Source: Bryobacterales bacterium (GTDB lineage Bacteria; Acidobacteriota; Terriglobia; Bryobacterales; Bryobacteraceae). Taken from it: a stretch of DNA of 64,000 bases. The notes below the pieces were generated by a model. It saw only the letters and a list, made by a program, of their open reading frames with translations. It was not told the DNA's origin and did not search any database. Numbering within the stretch: the stretch's first letter is position 1; the number at the start of each line of letters is the position of its first letter. The position numbers were made by a program, and so were the translations under genes. Shown here piece after piece: positions 26,626 to 35,193 of this stretch. The stretch lies in the NCBI GenBank assembly GCA_016713735.1, contig JADJOP010000037.1, forward strand, positions 372,001 to 436,000, given 5' to 3'.

Positions 26626-26971
26626 GGGGGGCGGCTGATTCGTATACCCGGTGGATGGCCGTCGCGCCGCTTGCCATACTCTGCCCTGAGCGCCTGTTCG
26701 CACCCTTAGCGTTGGGTGGGCCAGCCTGCTGGCGCGGAGTCGAAGGCCGCCATTCAAACGCAACGCTTGACCTTTTCAATGGCTCGTTGGTCATGCCGCG
26801 GAGCTTGTGTTCGTTCCACCTCGAATCAGGTCTGGAGCCCAGCCAGCCCACACATCGGCTCTGAATATAGACTTCCGCCCCACCAACTCGGGCCGGCACG
26901 GCGGTGCGCGCGTGAACTCTAAAGCGGGAGGGGCAGCACCCCAGCCCGCGTGATCCGCCTAAACGGCGAAA
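26626..26971. other. Intergenic region after the RIC gene
   Basis: About 345 bases between two convergent genes. Short open frames occur on both strands, but none has a recognisable motif, signal sequence or ribosome binding site. I see no terminator hairpin I would defend. Confidence 0.4.
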
Positions 26972-27421
26972 TTACTTCATGCGGACGCCCCGCCGGGAAG
27001 CCCACACCAAACCGAGCTCCGTATGCGCAGGTTCAGGGATTTCACGTTCGGCGATGGCGAAGATTTTCGTCTCTTCCTTCTCGAAGTGCTTGTACGTATC
27101 CGTGACCGTTTGCTGGAGGAAACTGCGGGCCTCTTCCACGCTGGTGGCGGTGAGCGCCCCCGTCAGTAGGCGCCGGATCACCTGGTGATCCGTTGGTCCC
27201 GGCGTACCGTCCGGATTTGGGGGAGCAACCGGCAGGTGCTCCTCGATCGGAGGGCGCAGGATGGCATCTTCAATATCAGCGTGGGAGATCAGCACCGATT
27301 CCAGACACCCAGCCAGCACACGCACTTCCCCGATTGTCGCGTCGCCGGTTCTTGCCCGGATGAATGCCAGCAGCGGATACATGGCGCCGTGCTCGCCCTT
27401 CAGAGCGTCAGTGAGCCTCAT
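26972..27421 (-). CDS. Small hemerythrin-like (HHE) domain protein
   Basis: 149 residues from ATG 27421 (MRLTDALKGEHGAMYPLLAFIRA). The longer frame upstream has no conserved features. HHE-type ligand candidates are EHG (res. ~11-12), LISHADIEDAIL (~51), DHQVI and HFEKEETKIFAIAE near the C-terminus. Such domains carry a di-iron site and bind or sense O2 or NO. It is one gene away from the RIC protein, which has a related fold. Together they suggest a local set of di-iron proteins guarding the respiratory complexes. There is no signal peptide, so it is cytoplasmic. Confidence 0.75.
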   Translation of the reverse strand: MRLTDALKGEHGAMYPLLAFIRARTGDATIGEVRVLAGCLESVLISHADIEDAILRPPIEEHLPVAPPNPDGTPGPTDHQVIRRLLTGALTATSVEEARSFLQQTVTDTYKHFEKEETKIFAIAEREIPEPAHTELGLVWASRRGVRMK

Positions 27422-27632
27422 GTACCTAACCCTACCGTGGGCCGGGCGATTTGAAAAGACCTCAAGAATATTTGACCCGTGCCAGGCAATCCTTCCAATG
27501 AGCCATACACAGTGGAGTGGATCAGAAGGCAGGTAAAGATTACTCCTCCTGCACGAGTCCCGATTCAGGGCCTGTTCTCCGCACTGATGACCGCAAAAAC
27601 CTCTCCCGCACAGACCGCCGATTTCTGCCACG

Positions 27633-27684
27633 AAACAGAATCGTGACCATTCCAGCACCAAAGCCCGACATCAGCGCCTAGAAT
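27633..27684 (+). promoter_or_regulatory. Module 1 kinase promoter: tandem response-regulator box plus -10
   Basis: AAAC at 27633 and TGAC at 27644 are spaced 11 bases apart (AAACAGAATCGTGACC). TAGAAT at 27679-27684 starts 35 bases after the TGAC. The predicted transcript start is ~27691, five bases before the kinase ATG. Confidence 0.6.
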
Positions 27685-27695
27685 GTAGTGTTGAG

Positions 27696-29579
27696 ATGTG
27701 CCAGGCACGCCGTATGCAAGGGCTTTTTCTGGCCTTCACGTTGCTCACTGGGGCGGCGGTGGGATGGCTCGGGTGGCGGCTGCTCGCTCAGGACCGGGCT
27801 CTTGCGCGGCAGCGGAAGGTGGAGCAACTCGAAGCGGCGGCGGATCGTGTCACCGGCGCGCTCTACCGGCAGATGGCCGAGTTCGAGGAGCTGTTGTTGA
27901 CTGGGGGAAAGCGAGGGCTCCCGGAAGGAGCAGTCCTGCTTCGTTCCCAGAGCCAGCAGATCGCCGTCTCGCCACCTGACGGCTTGCTCTACCTTCCAGT
28001 CCTCCCCGCGCCTCCGACCATACCGGACGGGCTGTTCACCAACGCTGAGGCGCTGGAATTTCAGAGGACGGATTTCCTGGCGGCGGCATCCGCTCTCCGC
28101 CGCCTCGCTGCATCGGGCGACCGGTTTGTGAGGGCAGAGGCATTGGCGCGGCTGGCCCGTAACTGGAAGAAGGCCGGAAGGCCTGAAGCGGCGCTGGCGG
28201 CATACGCTCAACTTTCCACTTTGGGTGCAACCATGGTGGACGGCTTGCCTGCGCATTTGGTCGCATTGGAGGGGAGGTGCTCGTTGTTCCATGAGCTGCG
28301 AAACGCGGGCGACCTGGAGCGTGAAGCGGGAATCCTCCACAACCGGCTCATGAGCGGCGAATGGAGTCTGGTGAAGTCCTCATATGAGTTCCAAGTAGCG
28401 CAGGCGCGGCGGTGGCTTCGGCGGACACCCGAGGCCGAGGGCGGAGGCAAGGAGGCGCTATCGGCCGCCGCTGATCTGCTGTGGCAAGCCTGGCAGAGGG
28501 GCTCACCTCCCAAGGGGCGTACAATATTCGGCGGCGACAGAGCCGTGCTGGCGGCATGGTCCTCCGATGGTGAGGAGTGGACGGCCGTTCTGGCTCCGGC
28601 GCTGGCGTTTGACGCTGCACTGCTCGAGGCAGGATCGTTCGAGGCGGCGTTGATCGATGATGAGGGCCGCCGCCTGATAGGGCGCATAAACAAACCGGCA
28701 AGACTTCGCGTGGAACGGAGCCAGGCCTCCACGAAGCTGCCGTGGACCGTCCTGTTGACCAGCCGTGACGATGGAACGGCTGAATTAGCAGGCCGCCACC
28801 GGCTGCTCGGCGGCGGGCTGGCGATGCTGGTGGCTCTACTGGCAGCGGCTGGCTTCATTGTGTCGCGGGCTGTGTCGAAGGAAATGGCGGTGGCTCAGCT
28901 CCAAACCGATTTCGTTGCCGCCGTCTCGCACGAGTTCCGCAGCCCTCTGGCTTCGATTTCCCAGATCGCCGAACTGTTGGACGCCGATCGCTGGCCGACG
29001 CCAGATCACCGCAGGAGGGGACAGGAAATACTGACGCGGGAGACAGCCCGGTTGCGCCGCTTGGTGGAGGGGCTTCTGGATTTCGCGAGGATGGAAGCGG
29101 GAACGGCCGGCTACCGGCTGGCGCCACTCGACGGGGCGGAGATGGTGCGGGGCGTGGTCAACGAGTTTCAAGCATCCGCGAACGGCAGCCAGATCGAGCT
29201 TTCCATCGCTACCGGCCTGCCTCACATTCGAGGCGACCGGGAAGCCCTCTCGCGCGCACTCTGGAACCTGCTCGAAAACGCCGTGAAGTACTCCGCGCCC
29301 CCGGCCCGGGTTTGGGTCGAAACCTCGGCGCGCGATGGCGTCCTGGCGATTCGCGTGCGCGATGAAGGGACCGGCATTCCCGGCGGAGAGCAGGCGCAGA
29401 TATTCAACAAGTTCTACCGCGGCAGCGAGGCGAAGGCCCGCGGTGTGAAGGGTACAGGGCTTGGGCTGGCCATGGTGCGGCACATTGTGGAAGGGCACGG
29501 TGGCGTGATCCGTGTGGAAAGCGAGCCCGGGCGCGGGAGCACCTTCACGCTGATATTGCCCGGAGGCGAACCAGCATGA
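27696..29579 (+). CDS. Sensor histidine kinase, module 1 (TPR-like extracytoplasmic sensor)
   Basis: 627 residues. TM1 (LFLAFTLLTGAAVGWLGWRLL) is followed by AQDRALARQR, a motif shared by all five kinases here. The ~340-residue outer region has TPR-like helices (AAASALRRLAASGDRFVRAEALARLARNWKKAGRPEAALAAYAQL) and LPWTVLLTS just before TM2 (GGGLAMLVALLAAAGFIVS). The cytoplasmic part has an H box SHEFRSPL (His ~412), N box NLLENAVKYS, DEGTGIPGG, FNKFYRG and GTGLGLAMV, all intact. There is no HAMP or PAS domain. ATG 27696 gives the same distance to TM1 as in the paralogues and is almost at the predicted transcript start, so the mRNA would be leaderless. It overlaps the regulator gene by ATGA. Confidence 0.92.
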   Translation: MCQARRMQGLFLAFTLLTGAAVGWLGWRLLAQDRALARQRKVEQLEAAADRVTGALYRQMAEFEELLLTGGKRGLPEGAVLLRSQSQQIAVSPPDGLLYLPVLPAPPTIPDGLFTNAEALEFQRTDFLAAASALRRLAASGDRFVRAEALARLARNWKKAGRPEAALAAYAQLSTLGATMVDGLPAHLVALEGRCSLFHELRNAGDLEREAGILHNRLMSGEWSLVKSSYEFQVAQARRWLRRTPEAEGGGKEALSAAADLLWQAWQRGSPPKGRTIFGGDRAVLAAWSSDGEEWTAVLAPALAFDAALLEAGSFEAALIDDEGRRLIGRINKPARLRVERSQASTKLPWTVLLTSRDDGTAELAGRHRLLGGGLAMLVALLAAAGFIVSRAVSKEMAVAQLQTDFVAAVSHEFRSPLASISQIAELLDADRWPTPDHRRRGQEILTRETARLRRLVEGLLDFARMEAGTAGYRLAPLDGAEMVRGVVNEFQASANGSQIELSIATGLPHIRGDREALSRALWNLLENAVKYSAPPARVWVETSARDGVLAIRVRDEGTGIPGGEQAQIFNKFYRGSEAKARGVKGTGLGLAMVRHIVEGHGGVIRVESEPGRGSTFTLILPGGEPA

Positions 29580-30265
29580 CGCGCATTCTGGTGGTGGAGG
29601 ACGAGCCTGGAATCGCCTTCGGACTGGAGACCGACCTCCAAATGGAGGGCTACGAGGTCACGCTGGAGCAAAACGGCGCCGTGGCGGTGGAGAAGGCCCA
29701 AGCGTCGAGCTACGACATGATTCTCCTCGACATCATGCTGCCCGGGATGGATGGGTTCGAGGTGTGCCGCGCGCTGCGCCGCTCAGGCGTGCGCACTCCC
29801 ATCATCCTTGTCACGGCGCGCACGCATGAGGCTGAAAAGGTGATGGGATTGGAGGTGGGCGCCGATGACTACGTGACGAAGCCCTTCAGTCTTCGTGAAC
29901 TGCGCGCACGCATCAAGGCTGTGTTGCGGCGGACCGCCGGAGAGCTGCCGCGTACCTACCGGATGGGAGAGGTTGAGGTGGATTTCACACGCGGCGAACT
30001 GCGGCGGAACGGCAGGCCCGTGGAGACGACGCAACTGGAGTTCAAGCTCCTGGAGGCGTTCATCCGGAACCAAGGCCGGCTGCTCAGCCGCGACCGGATT
30101 CTGGACCTGGTGTGGGGCGCTGGGGCCCACGTCACCGACCGCGTGGTGGATAACCACGTCCTGACGTTGCGCCGGAAGATCGAGCCGGACCCGCAACGTC
30201 CCATCTTCCTGGTCAGCGTGCGCGGAGTGGGTTACCGGTTTGAGGGTCCACAAACCGAATCATGA
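29576..30265 (+). CDS. OmpR/PhoB-type response regulator, module 1
   Basis: 229 residues. The receiver domain has the acidic pair VVEDE, phospho-acceptor Asp ~52 in MILLDIMLPGMDGFEVC, Thr in LVTARTHEAEKV and Lys in GADDYVTKPF. The C-terminal winged helix runs through LEFKLLEAFIRNQGRLLSRDRILDLVWG and VVDNHVLTLRRKIEPD to GVGYRFEG. It is translationally coupled to the kinase (ATGA), so this is a cognate pair. Its TGA stop at 30263-30265 is itself part of the tandem box before the next gene. It probably binds the 11-bp-phased boxes found before all kinases and propeller genes in this array. Confidence 0.94.
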   Translation: MTRILVVEDEPGIAFGLETDLQMEGYEVTLEQNGAVAVEKAQASSYDMILLDIMLPGMDGFEVCRALRRSGVRTPIILVTARTHEAEKVMGLEVGADDYVTKPFSLRELRARIKAVLRRTAGELPRTYRMGEVEVDFTRGELRRNGRPVETTQLEFKLLEAFIRNQGRLLSRDRILDLVWGAGAHVTDRVVDNHVLTLRRKIEPDPQRPIFLVSVRGVGYRFEGPQTES

Positions 30266-30304
30266 CCGAACTGGCCCTTGAATTCTGACGATGGCACTTC
30301 ATCC
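30252..30304 (+). promoter_or_regulatory. Module 1 propeller-gene promoter: tandem box, weak -10
   Basis: AAAC at 30252 and TGAC at 30263 (AAACCGAATCATGACC) have the 11-base phase and resemble the module 1 kinase box. The position 36 bases on (TCATCC, 30299-30304) is a poor -10, so promoter strength here is uncertain. GGAGG follows at ~30315. Confidence 0.45.
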
Positions 30305-30324
30305 TGGCGATGAAGGAGGCAAGA

Positions 30325-32403
30325 ATGCCGACAACCTTAAGGCGATGGACGGCGATCCCAGGCGCGGCGCTGCTCATTATGTGTGTCGCCGTGGCGCAGC
30401 AGGCGGAGCGGGCGGACTTGATGATGGAGGCCGCCGCGCGCAAAGAGCGGGTGGACGGCGATCTGAAAGCGGCGATTGAGGAGTACCGGAAGGTTGCCTC
30501 GCGGTTTGCGAAGCAGCCGGAGGTCGCCGCGAAGGCATTGCTTCAGATGGGACAGTGCCAGGAGAAGCTTGGCCAGGCCGAGGCGCGGAAGTCCTATGAG
30601 CGGATCGTCCGGGAATTTGGTGCTCAGCCGGCGGCCATTCAAGCGCGGGCGCGGCTGGCGGCACTGGTCGATCCGGCCGGGTTACCTCCGTCGGGGAGCT
30701 TTGCTGCGGTCCGGCTTGTGGCCGAGCGGGCCGCTCCGTTAGGGCCGGTCTCGCGAGACGACCGATGGCTGCCATGGATCGATGCGGAACATGGCGACCT
30801 GCGGTTACGCGACATGAAAACGGGAGAAATCCGGTCGCTGACAAACGACCGTTCCGGATGGGTTTACGCTGCGGGGAGCGCTTTGCTATCGCCCGACAAC
30901 TCTCGCGTGGCATTCTCATGGGCGGGTCCTTCCAGTTCCGCAATTCAGGTCGTAAACGCGGACGGGACCGGCAGGAAGACGCTGGTTCCAGAGCTTGGAA
31001 GTGGCATATCGATGGGCCCGCTGGGATGGATGCCGGATGGGAAATCGATCGTCGCCGCGAGCGTGTTCATGCCGCGCCAGGAAATCAAGATTGGGATTGT
31101 GAGCGCGGCCAGCGGAGAAACGGCGTGGCACGAGCCGCTCACCTTGATCCCGAGACCGGGCGACGGCGGCGCCATTGCGAGTCTCTCCCCGGACGGTCGC
31201 TATCTGCTCTTGTCCGGATCGTCGCAGATAGCCATGCGTAACCGTGACGTTTTCGTTTACGACTTGCAGCGCCGGAAACTCAGCCTTCTGGTTGAACATC
31301 CAGCGGAGGATGCAAGCCCCGCGTGGTCGCCCGACGGGGACACAGTTTACTTCGTCAGCGACCGGCGAGGGCCCGGCGACATCTACACGGTGTCCTTCAA
31401 GGACGGTGCTGCGAGCGGCGAACCTCATTTGCTTCATTCCGTTGCCGGCAAGGTCAAGCTGTTCGGAACCAGCGCTAACGGGACGCTCATCGCATTAGAG
31501 GAGAGCCAATTCAGCAAACTCCATTCGCTTTCTCTCACTCCGGCATCAGGCTCAGAAGGCGGTAAGCCCATGCCACTACAAACCCGGGCGGCGCGGGGAA
31601 ACTCATACCCGGTATGGTCACCCGATGGCAAGACACTGGCCTTCATGAGGCCGAGAGAGAATATGCCGGCGATGATCGTGCTGCGAGACACGGCCACGCA
31701 GGAGGAGCGTGAATTCGCCCCGGCGTTCGCGGCGTTGAATCTCACGTGGCATCCCGATAATCGTAGACTGCTGTTGACTGGCTCGAGTGCCGACGGAATG
31801 GTGATGTTGGATGTCCTGAGTGGCGGGTTGAGCAAGGTGGTGATTCCCGCCGGTGAGATGCCTCCGCTGGCGCGCATTGGGTACGCGGCATTCTCGCCGG
31901 ACGGCAAGGAAATCTATTATGGGGCGCGCAGTGGCGACGCCTACGTTCTGGTCGCGTTCAACCCAGTGAGCGGCCAAAGCAGAAAGGTGAGTGGACCCTC
32001 GACGAAGCTCATGTATCGGGTGAACTGTTTTTCACCCGACGGCAAGTGGTTCTTGTTCTACGAGGGGACCCTGGACACCAACCAGAAGTCCCTGATGATC
32101 CGCCCGGCAGCGGGTGGCGAGGCCCGTGAGTTGATCCGGGGCAAGAACATCTGGCTTGGGCAGGCGGTCTTTTCGCCTGATTCCAGGGACGTGATTGTGG
32201 GCGGAACGTTCACCCACCTGGGCGACCTCAAGCCGGGCTTCTGGCGGATTTCCGTGGATGGCGGCAAGCCAAGGAAAATTCACGAACTGGCACAGCCCGT
32301 CTCGTTCTCGATACACCCGGGCGGCCGCGAAATTGTCTTTAGCGGAATGACGGAAGTTCGCAACTTGTGGGCGTTCCCGACGGTACCACGCTCGACCAAG
32401 TAG
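30325..32403 (+). CDS. Secreted TPR + PD40/TolB-like beta-propeller protein, module 1
   Basis: 692 residues from ATG 30325, chosen because AAGGAGG lies six bases upstream. A signal peptide (WTAIPGAALLIMCVAVAQQ) leads into two TPR-like repeats (DGDLKAAIEEYRKVASRFAKQPEVAAKALLQMGQCQEKLGQAEARKSYERIVREF). The remaining ~550 residues are PD40-type blades with recurrent SPDG/SPDN turns: LLSPDNSRVAFSW, SLSPDGRYLLLSG, AWSPDGDTVYFVSDRRG, VWSPDGKTLAFMRP, AFSPDGKEIYYGARSG, CFSPDGKWFLFYEG, VFSPDSRDVIVGG. It is probably periplasmic or surface-bound. The lack of catalytic motifs suggests binding or sensing. It is intact, unlike three of its four paralogues. Confidence 0.88.
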   Translation: MPTTLRRWTAIPGAALLIMCVAVAQQAERADLMMEAAARKERVDGDLKAAIEEYRKVASRFAKQPEVAAKALLQMGQCQEKLGQAEARKSYERIVREFGAQPAAIQARARLAALVDPAGLPPSGSFAAVRLVAERAAPLGPVSRDDRWLPWIDAEHGDLRLRDMKTGEIRSLTNDRSGWVYAAGSALLSPDNSRVAFSWAGPSSSAIQVVNADGTGRKTLVPELGSGISMGPLGWMPDGKSIVAASVFMPRQEIKIGIVSAASGETAWHEPLTLIPRPGDGGAIASLSPDGRYLLLSGSSQIAMRNRDVFVYDLQRRKLSLLVEHPAEDASPAWSPDGDTVYFVSDRRGPGDIYTVSFKDGAASGEPHLLHSVAGKVKLFGTSANGTLIALEESQFSKLHSLSLTPASGSEGGKPMPLQTRAARGNSYPVWSPDGKTLAFMRPRENMPAMIVLRDTATQEEREFAPAFAALNLTWHPDNRRLLLTGSSADGMVMLDVLSGGLSKVVIPAGEMPPLARIGYAAFSPDGKEIYYGARSGDAYVLVAFNPVSGQSRKVSGPSTKLMYRVNCFSPDGKWFLFYEGTLDTNQKSLMIRPAAGGEARELIRGKNIWLGQAVFSPDSRDVIVGGTFTHLGDLKPGFWRISVDGGKPRKIHELAQPVSFSIHPGGREIVFSGMTEVRNLWAFPTVPRSTK

Positions 32404-32446
32404 CGTTCGCAGCGCTTCAGTCAACAGACGCGGTGGACGGCGCATA

Positions 32447-32474
32447 GAGTGGGCCACATTGGCCAGCCCCTCTA
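32447..32474 (+). terminator. Possible terminator hairpin after module 1
   Basis: AGAGTGGGC at 32444-32452 can pair, with one bulge, with GCCCCTCT at 32467-32474 around a short loop, about 40 bases after the propeller stop. There is no T-run. This is a weak call. Confidence 0.3.
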
Positions 32475-32555
32475 GTTCAGGCACTTCGCATGAAGGGGGG
32501 CCTAGCTACTTCTCAGCGGACCAGTGAGAGTGGGAGTGGGACACAATATGTTCCG

Positions 32556-32579
32556 GGCGGCGGATGCGCATCCGCCGCC
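32556..32579. promoter_or_regulatory. 24-bp perfect palindrome abutting the module 2 response-regulator box
   Basis: The 24 bases at 32556-32579 (GGCGGCGGATGC and its exact complement) form a perfect dyad. It ends one base before the first TCAC repeat of the module 2 kinase promoter. It could be a terminator for module 1 or a separate operator. Confidence 0.5.
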
Positions 32580-32632
32580 TCACCGTTTCCTCACATTCGC
32601 CTGACTCATTTCGAACGCCTCCGGCTTACACT
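32580..32632 (+). promoter_or_regulatory. Module 2 kinase promoter: tandem box plus -10
   Basis: TCAC at 32580 and TCAC at 32591 are 11 bases apart. TACACT at 32627-32632 begins 36 bases after the second. The predicted start is ~32639, six bases before ATG 32645. Confidence 0.65.
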
Positions 32633-32644
32633 GGACCGGACAAC

Positions 32645-34459
32645 ATGTTGCGCCGCAAATGGACCTGGGTGCTGGCGGCCGTATTGTGTGTTCCGGCGCT
32701 GACAGTCGTTTGGCTGAGTGCGCGCTTGATGGAACAGGACCGCGCGCTGGAAGTTCAGCGGACCGCTGAGCGGAACGAGCAACGTGCCGCGAGCGCAGCA
32801 CAGGCGCTCATGTTGATCCTCGCCGACCCGTCCCTGCTCGAACGCGACCCTGGCCAGGGGGCACTGCTCGCGCGTTTACCTGGTGCAGGCCTCCTGTACC
32901 GGAGTGGCCACGAACCGGTTCGAGAGGTCTCGACCGAACTCTTTCAGACCGGGGAACAACTGGAGTTCCGTGCGACGGATCCGGCAGCGGCAATCGCGTG
33001 GTACCGACGGCTGGCAGTTTCCCCGAATCCGGATATCCGCGCCGGAGCGCTCATGCGGCTCGGCAGGACTTTGAAGAACATGGGGCGAATTCGCGAGGCG
33101 CTGGCAGTGTACGATCAGCTAGCTTCAATGGAACCCGCAGTCGTGAGCGGATGGCCTGCACCCATCGCCGCGGTTTGGAGCCGCTGTCAGATCCTGCCGG
33201 GTAGCGCGCGGCGAGAAGAGGCCATGCGGCTCTGGGGCTTGCTGCTAGCCGGGAAGTTCCCACTGAACCGGGATACTTACGTATCATTCGCCGATGACGC
33301 CGCGAAGTGGAGTGGGCAGCCGCGTCCGGCGGAGCTCGAAGCGTTGACTGACGTGGTTCTGCGCGTGGAAGGCGATGTCAGGGCGGGATCGAGAGCCTCC
33401 TCAGGGCGCGCGCTGATCGAGTCAAGTTCCGCCTTGCACACGGTGGTTTGGGAACGGCGAGGGGCGTCGCTTCATGTGCTGGCGGCTTCGCCGGCGTTCG
33501 TCACGCGCGAATGGCTTGGCCGGGTCGGTCCCGGCGTCTGGCTCCAGACGCAGACGGGCCAGATCATCGGTCCAGCCACCTCTGGCAAGGCGGCCGCGAA
33601 ATACCCGGCCGAGTCCCGGCTACCCTGGACCGTCCTCGCGGTGGCTCCACACTCCAACGGGGACTTCAGCGCCCGCCGTCGGATGTTGCTTCTTTTACTA
33701 GGCGCGGTGGGAGTCTTCACGCTCGCCGGTGTCCTGCTGGCGCTCAGATCCATGCGGCGCGAGCTGGCGCTGGCCCGCATGCAGGAGGACTTTGTGGCGG
33801 CGGTGTCGCACGAGTTTCGCACGCCGCTCACGTCACTGCGCCAGATCAGCGAGGCTCTGGAGGATGGGCGGGTCGCGACCGAGGAGCGCCGCCAGTCCTA
33901 CTACCACTCGCTGTCGCGCGCCACACTGCGGCTGCACCGCCTGGTGGAGGATCTGCTGGACTTCCGGCGCATGCAGTCCGGCGCGCCGGAGTACCGGCGG
34001 GAGCGCGTCGAAGTGGGCGAGTTCACCGCGCAGGTGCTCGATGGTTTTCGAGCCGAAGTGTCGGAACTCGGCTTCGAAGTCGCTTCGAGCGACGTGCCGG
34101 AGGGCGCCTTCCGAGGGGATAGCGAAGCGCTGGGCCGCGCGCTGTGGAACCTGCTCGACAATGCCGTGAAGTACTCGGGTGACTCGCGCCTTGTGGAAGT
34201 GACTGTGGAGTGCGGCGGCGGCGAAGCGAGATGGGCCGTGCGCGACTTCGGAGCGGGCGTTCCGACGGCTGAGCGGGAACTCGTCTTCCACCAGTTCTAC
34301 CGAGGCGAGGAGGCGCGGCGGGCTGGCATTCGGGGCACGGGAATCGGGTTGGCCATGGTTTCCCAAATCGTTCAGGCGCACGGCGGCCAAGTCGCGCTCG
34401 CCAACGCGCCGGGTGCGGGCAGCGTCTTTTCCATTTCCATTCCCCTGGAGGCCGACTGA
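32645..34459 (+). CDS. Sensor histidine kinase, module 2
   Basis: 604 residues from ATG 32645 (MLRRKWTWVLAAVLCVPALTVVW). An upstream start at 32564 would lie before the predicted promoter -10 and is rejected. After TM1 comes LMEQDRALEVQRT, then the TPR-like outer region (AAAIAWYRRLAVSPNPDIRAGALMRLGRTLKNMGRIREALAVYDQL). LPWTVLAVAPH precedes TM2 (LLLLGAVGVFTLAGVLLAL). The kinase core is intact: SHEFRTPL (His ~389), NLLDNAVKYS, DFGAGVP, FHQFYRG, GTGIGLAMV. There is no HAMP or PAS domain. Its stop overlaps the regulator start by one base (TGATG). Confidence 0.92.
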   Translation: MLRRKWTWVLAAVLCVPALTVVWLSARLMEQDRALEVQRTAERNEQRAASAAQALMLILADPSLLERDPGQGALLARLPGAGLLYRSGHEPVREVSTELFQTGEQLEFRATDPAAAIAWYRRLAVSPNPDIRAGALMRLGRTLKNMGRIREALAVYDQLASMEPAVVSGWPAPIAAVWSRCQILPGSARREEAMRLWGLLLAGKFPLNRDTYVSFADDAAKWSGQPRPAELEALTDVVLRVEGDVRAGSRASSGRALIESSSALHTVVWERRGASLHVLAASPAFVTREWLGRVGPGVWLQTQTGQIIGPATSGKAAAKYPAESRLPWTVLAVAPHSNGDFSARRRMLLLLLGAVGVFTLAGVLLALRSMRRELALARMQEDFVAAVSHEFRTPLTSLRQISEALEDGRVATEERRQSYYHSLSRATLRLHRLVEDLLDFRRMQSGAPEYRRERVEVGEFTAQVLDGFRAEVSELGFEVASSDVPEGAFRGDSEALGRALWNLLDNAVKYSGDSRLVEVTVECGGGEARWAVRDFGAGVPTAERELVFHQFYRGEEARRAGIRGTGIGLAMVSQIVQAHGGQVALANAPGAGSVFSISIPLEAD

Positions 34460-35118
34460 TGCCACGGATCTTGATTGTCGAAGACGAGGCCGACATTGCA
34501 CAGGCCCTGCGCGACGATCTGCAATTGGAAGGCTACGAGGTGGAGGTAGCTCGCGATGGCCACTCGGCGGTTTCGCTGGGAACCGCGCAAGCGTGGGACC
34601 TGATTCTGCTGGACGTGATGCTGCCCGGGCGTGACGGCTTTGAAGTGTGCCGCGAATTGCGCAGGGCTGGCGCCGGGGCGCCCATCGTCTTCCTGACGGC
34701 GCGCACGCATGAAGCGGAGAAGGTTCTCGGTCTCGATCTCGGCGCCGCCGACTTCATCACAAAGCCGTTCAGCCCACGGGAGCTGCGCGCCCGCATCCGC
34801 GCCCGCCTGCGCGACCGGCAGCGGCCCGAGGCCGAAGTGGAGCGGTTCGGGGAGTTGGAGGTGGACCTCGCGCGGGGAGAAGTGCGCAAGGGAGGCTCGA
34901 AACTGGAGATCACGCCGCTTGAATTCAAGCTGCTGCTGGTGTTCCTGCAAAACCGCGGCAGGCTCTTGAGCCGCGACCGCCTCATCGACCTCGCCTGGGG
35001 CCGCGACACCTATGTGACCGAGCGCGCCGTGGATGCCCACATCGTGAACCTTAGGCGCAAGGTGGGCAGCGCTGCGATCACCAGCGTCCGCGGCATGGGG
35101 TACCGGTTTGATGGCTGA
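34459..35118 (+). CDS. OmpR/PhoB-type response regulator, module 2
   Basis: 219 residues. The receiver has VEDEADIAQ, LILLDVMLPGRDGFEVC (phospho-Asp ~52), FLTARTHEAEKV and TKPFSPREL. The usual GADDY before the Lys is GAADF here, a change not seen in the other four regulators. The C-terminal winged helix (LEFKLLLVFLQNRGRLLSRDRLIDLAWG, AVDAHIVNLRRKVG) lacks the ...IEPDP insertion of its paralogues, making it the shortest. It is coupled to the kinase by TGATG. The stop is five bases before the tandem box of the propeller gene. Confidence 0.93.
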   Translation: MPRILIVEDEADIAQALRDDLQLEGYEVEVARDGHSAVSLGTAQAWDLILLDVMLPGRDGFEVCRELRRAGAGAPIVFLTARTHEAEKVLGLDLGAADFITKPFSPRELRARIRARLRDRQRPEAEVERFGELEVDLARGEVRKGGSKLEITPLEFKLLLVFLQNRGRLLSRDRLIDLAWGRDTYVTERAVDAHIVNLRRKVGSAAITSVRGMGYRFDG

Positions 35119-35122
35119 ACTC

Positions 35123-35175
35123 TCACGGATTCCTCACCGAACGCTCGATGCGGCCTCGCATGCGGCCCCTAGCCT
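35123..35175 (+). promoter_or_regulatory. Module 2 propeller-gene promoter: tandem box plus -10
   Basis: TCAC at 35123 and TCAC at 35134 (11-base phase) are followed by TAGCCT at 35170-35175, 36 bases after the second repeat. GGAGG at 35184-35188 precedes ATG 35194. Confidence 0.65.
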
Positions 35176-35193
35176 GGGTGCGTGGAGGTCAGC

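Noticed and set aside
32564..32644. Upstream start for kinase 2 giving 27 extra residues
   Set aside because: The extra part covers the regulator box and -10 element and lacks similarity to the other kinases' N-termini.
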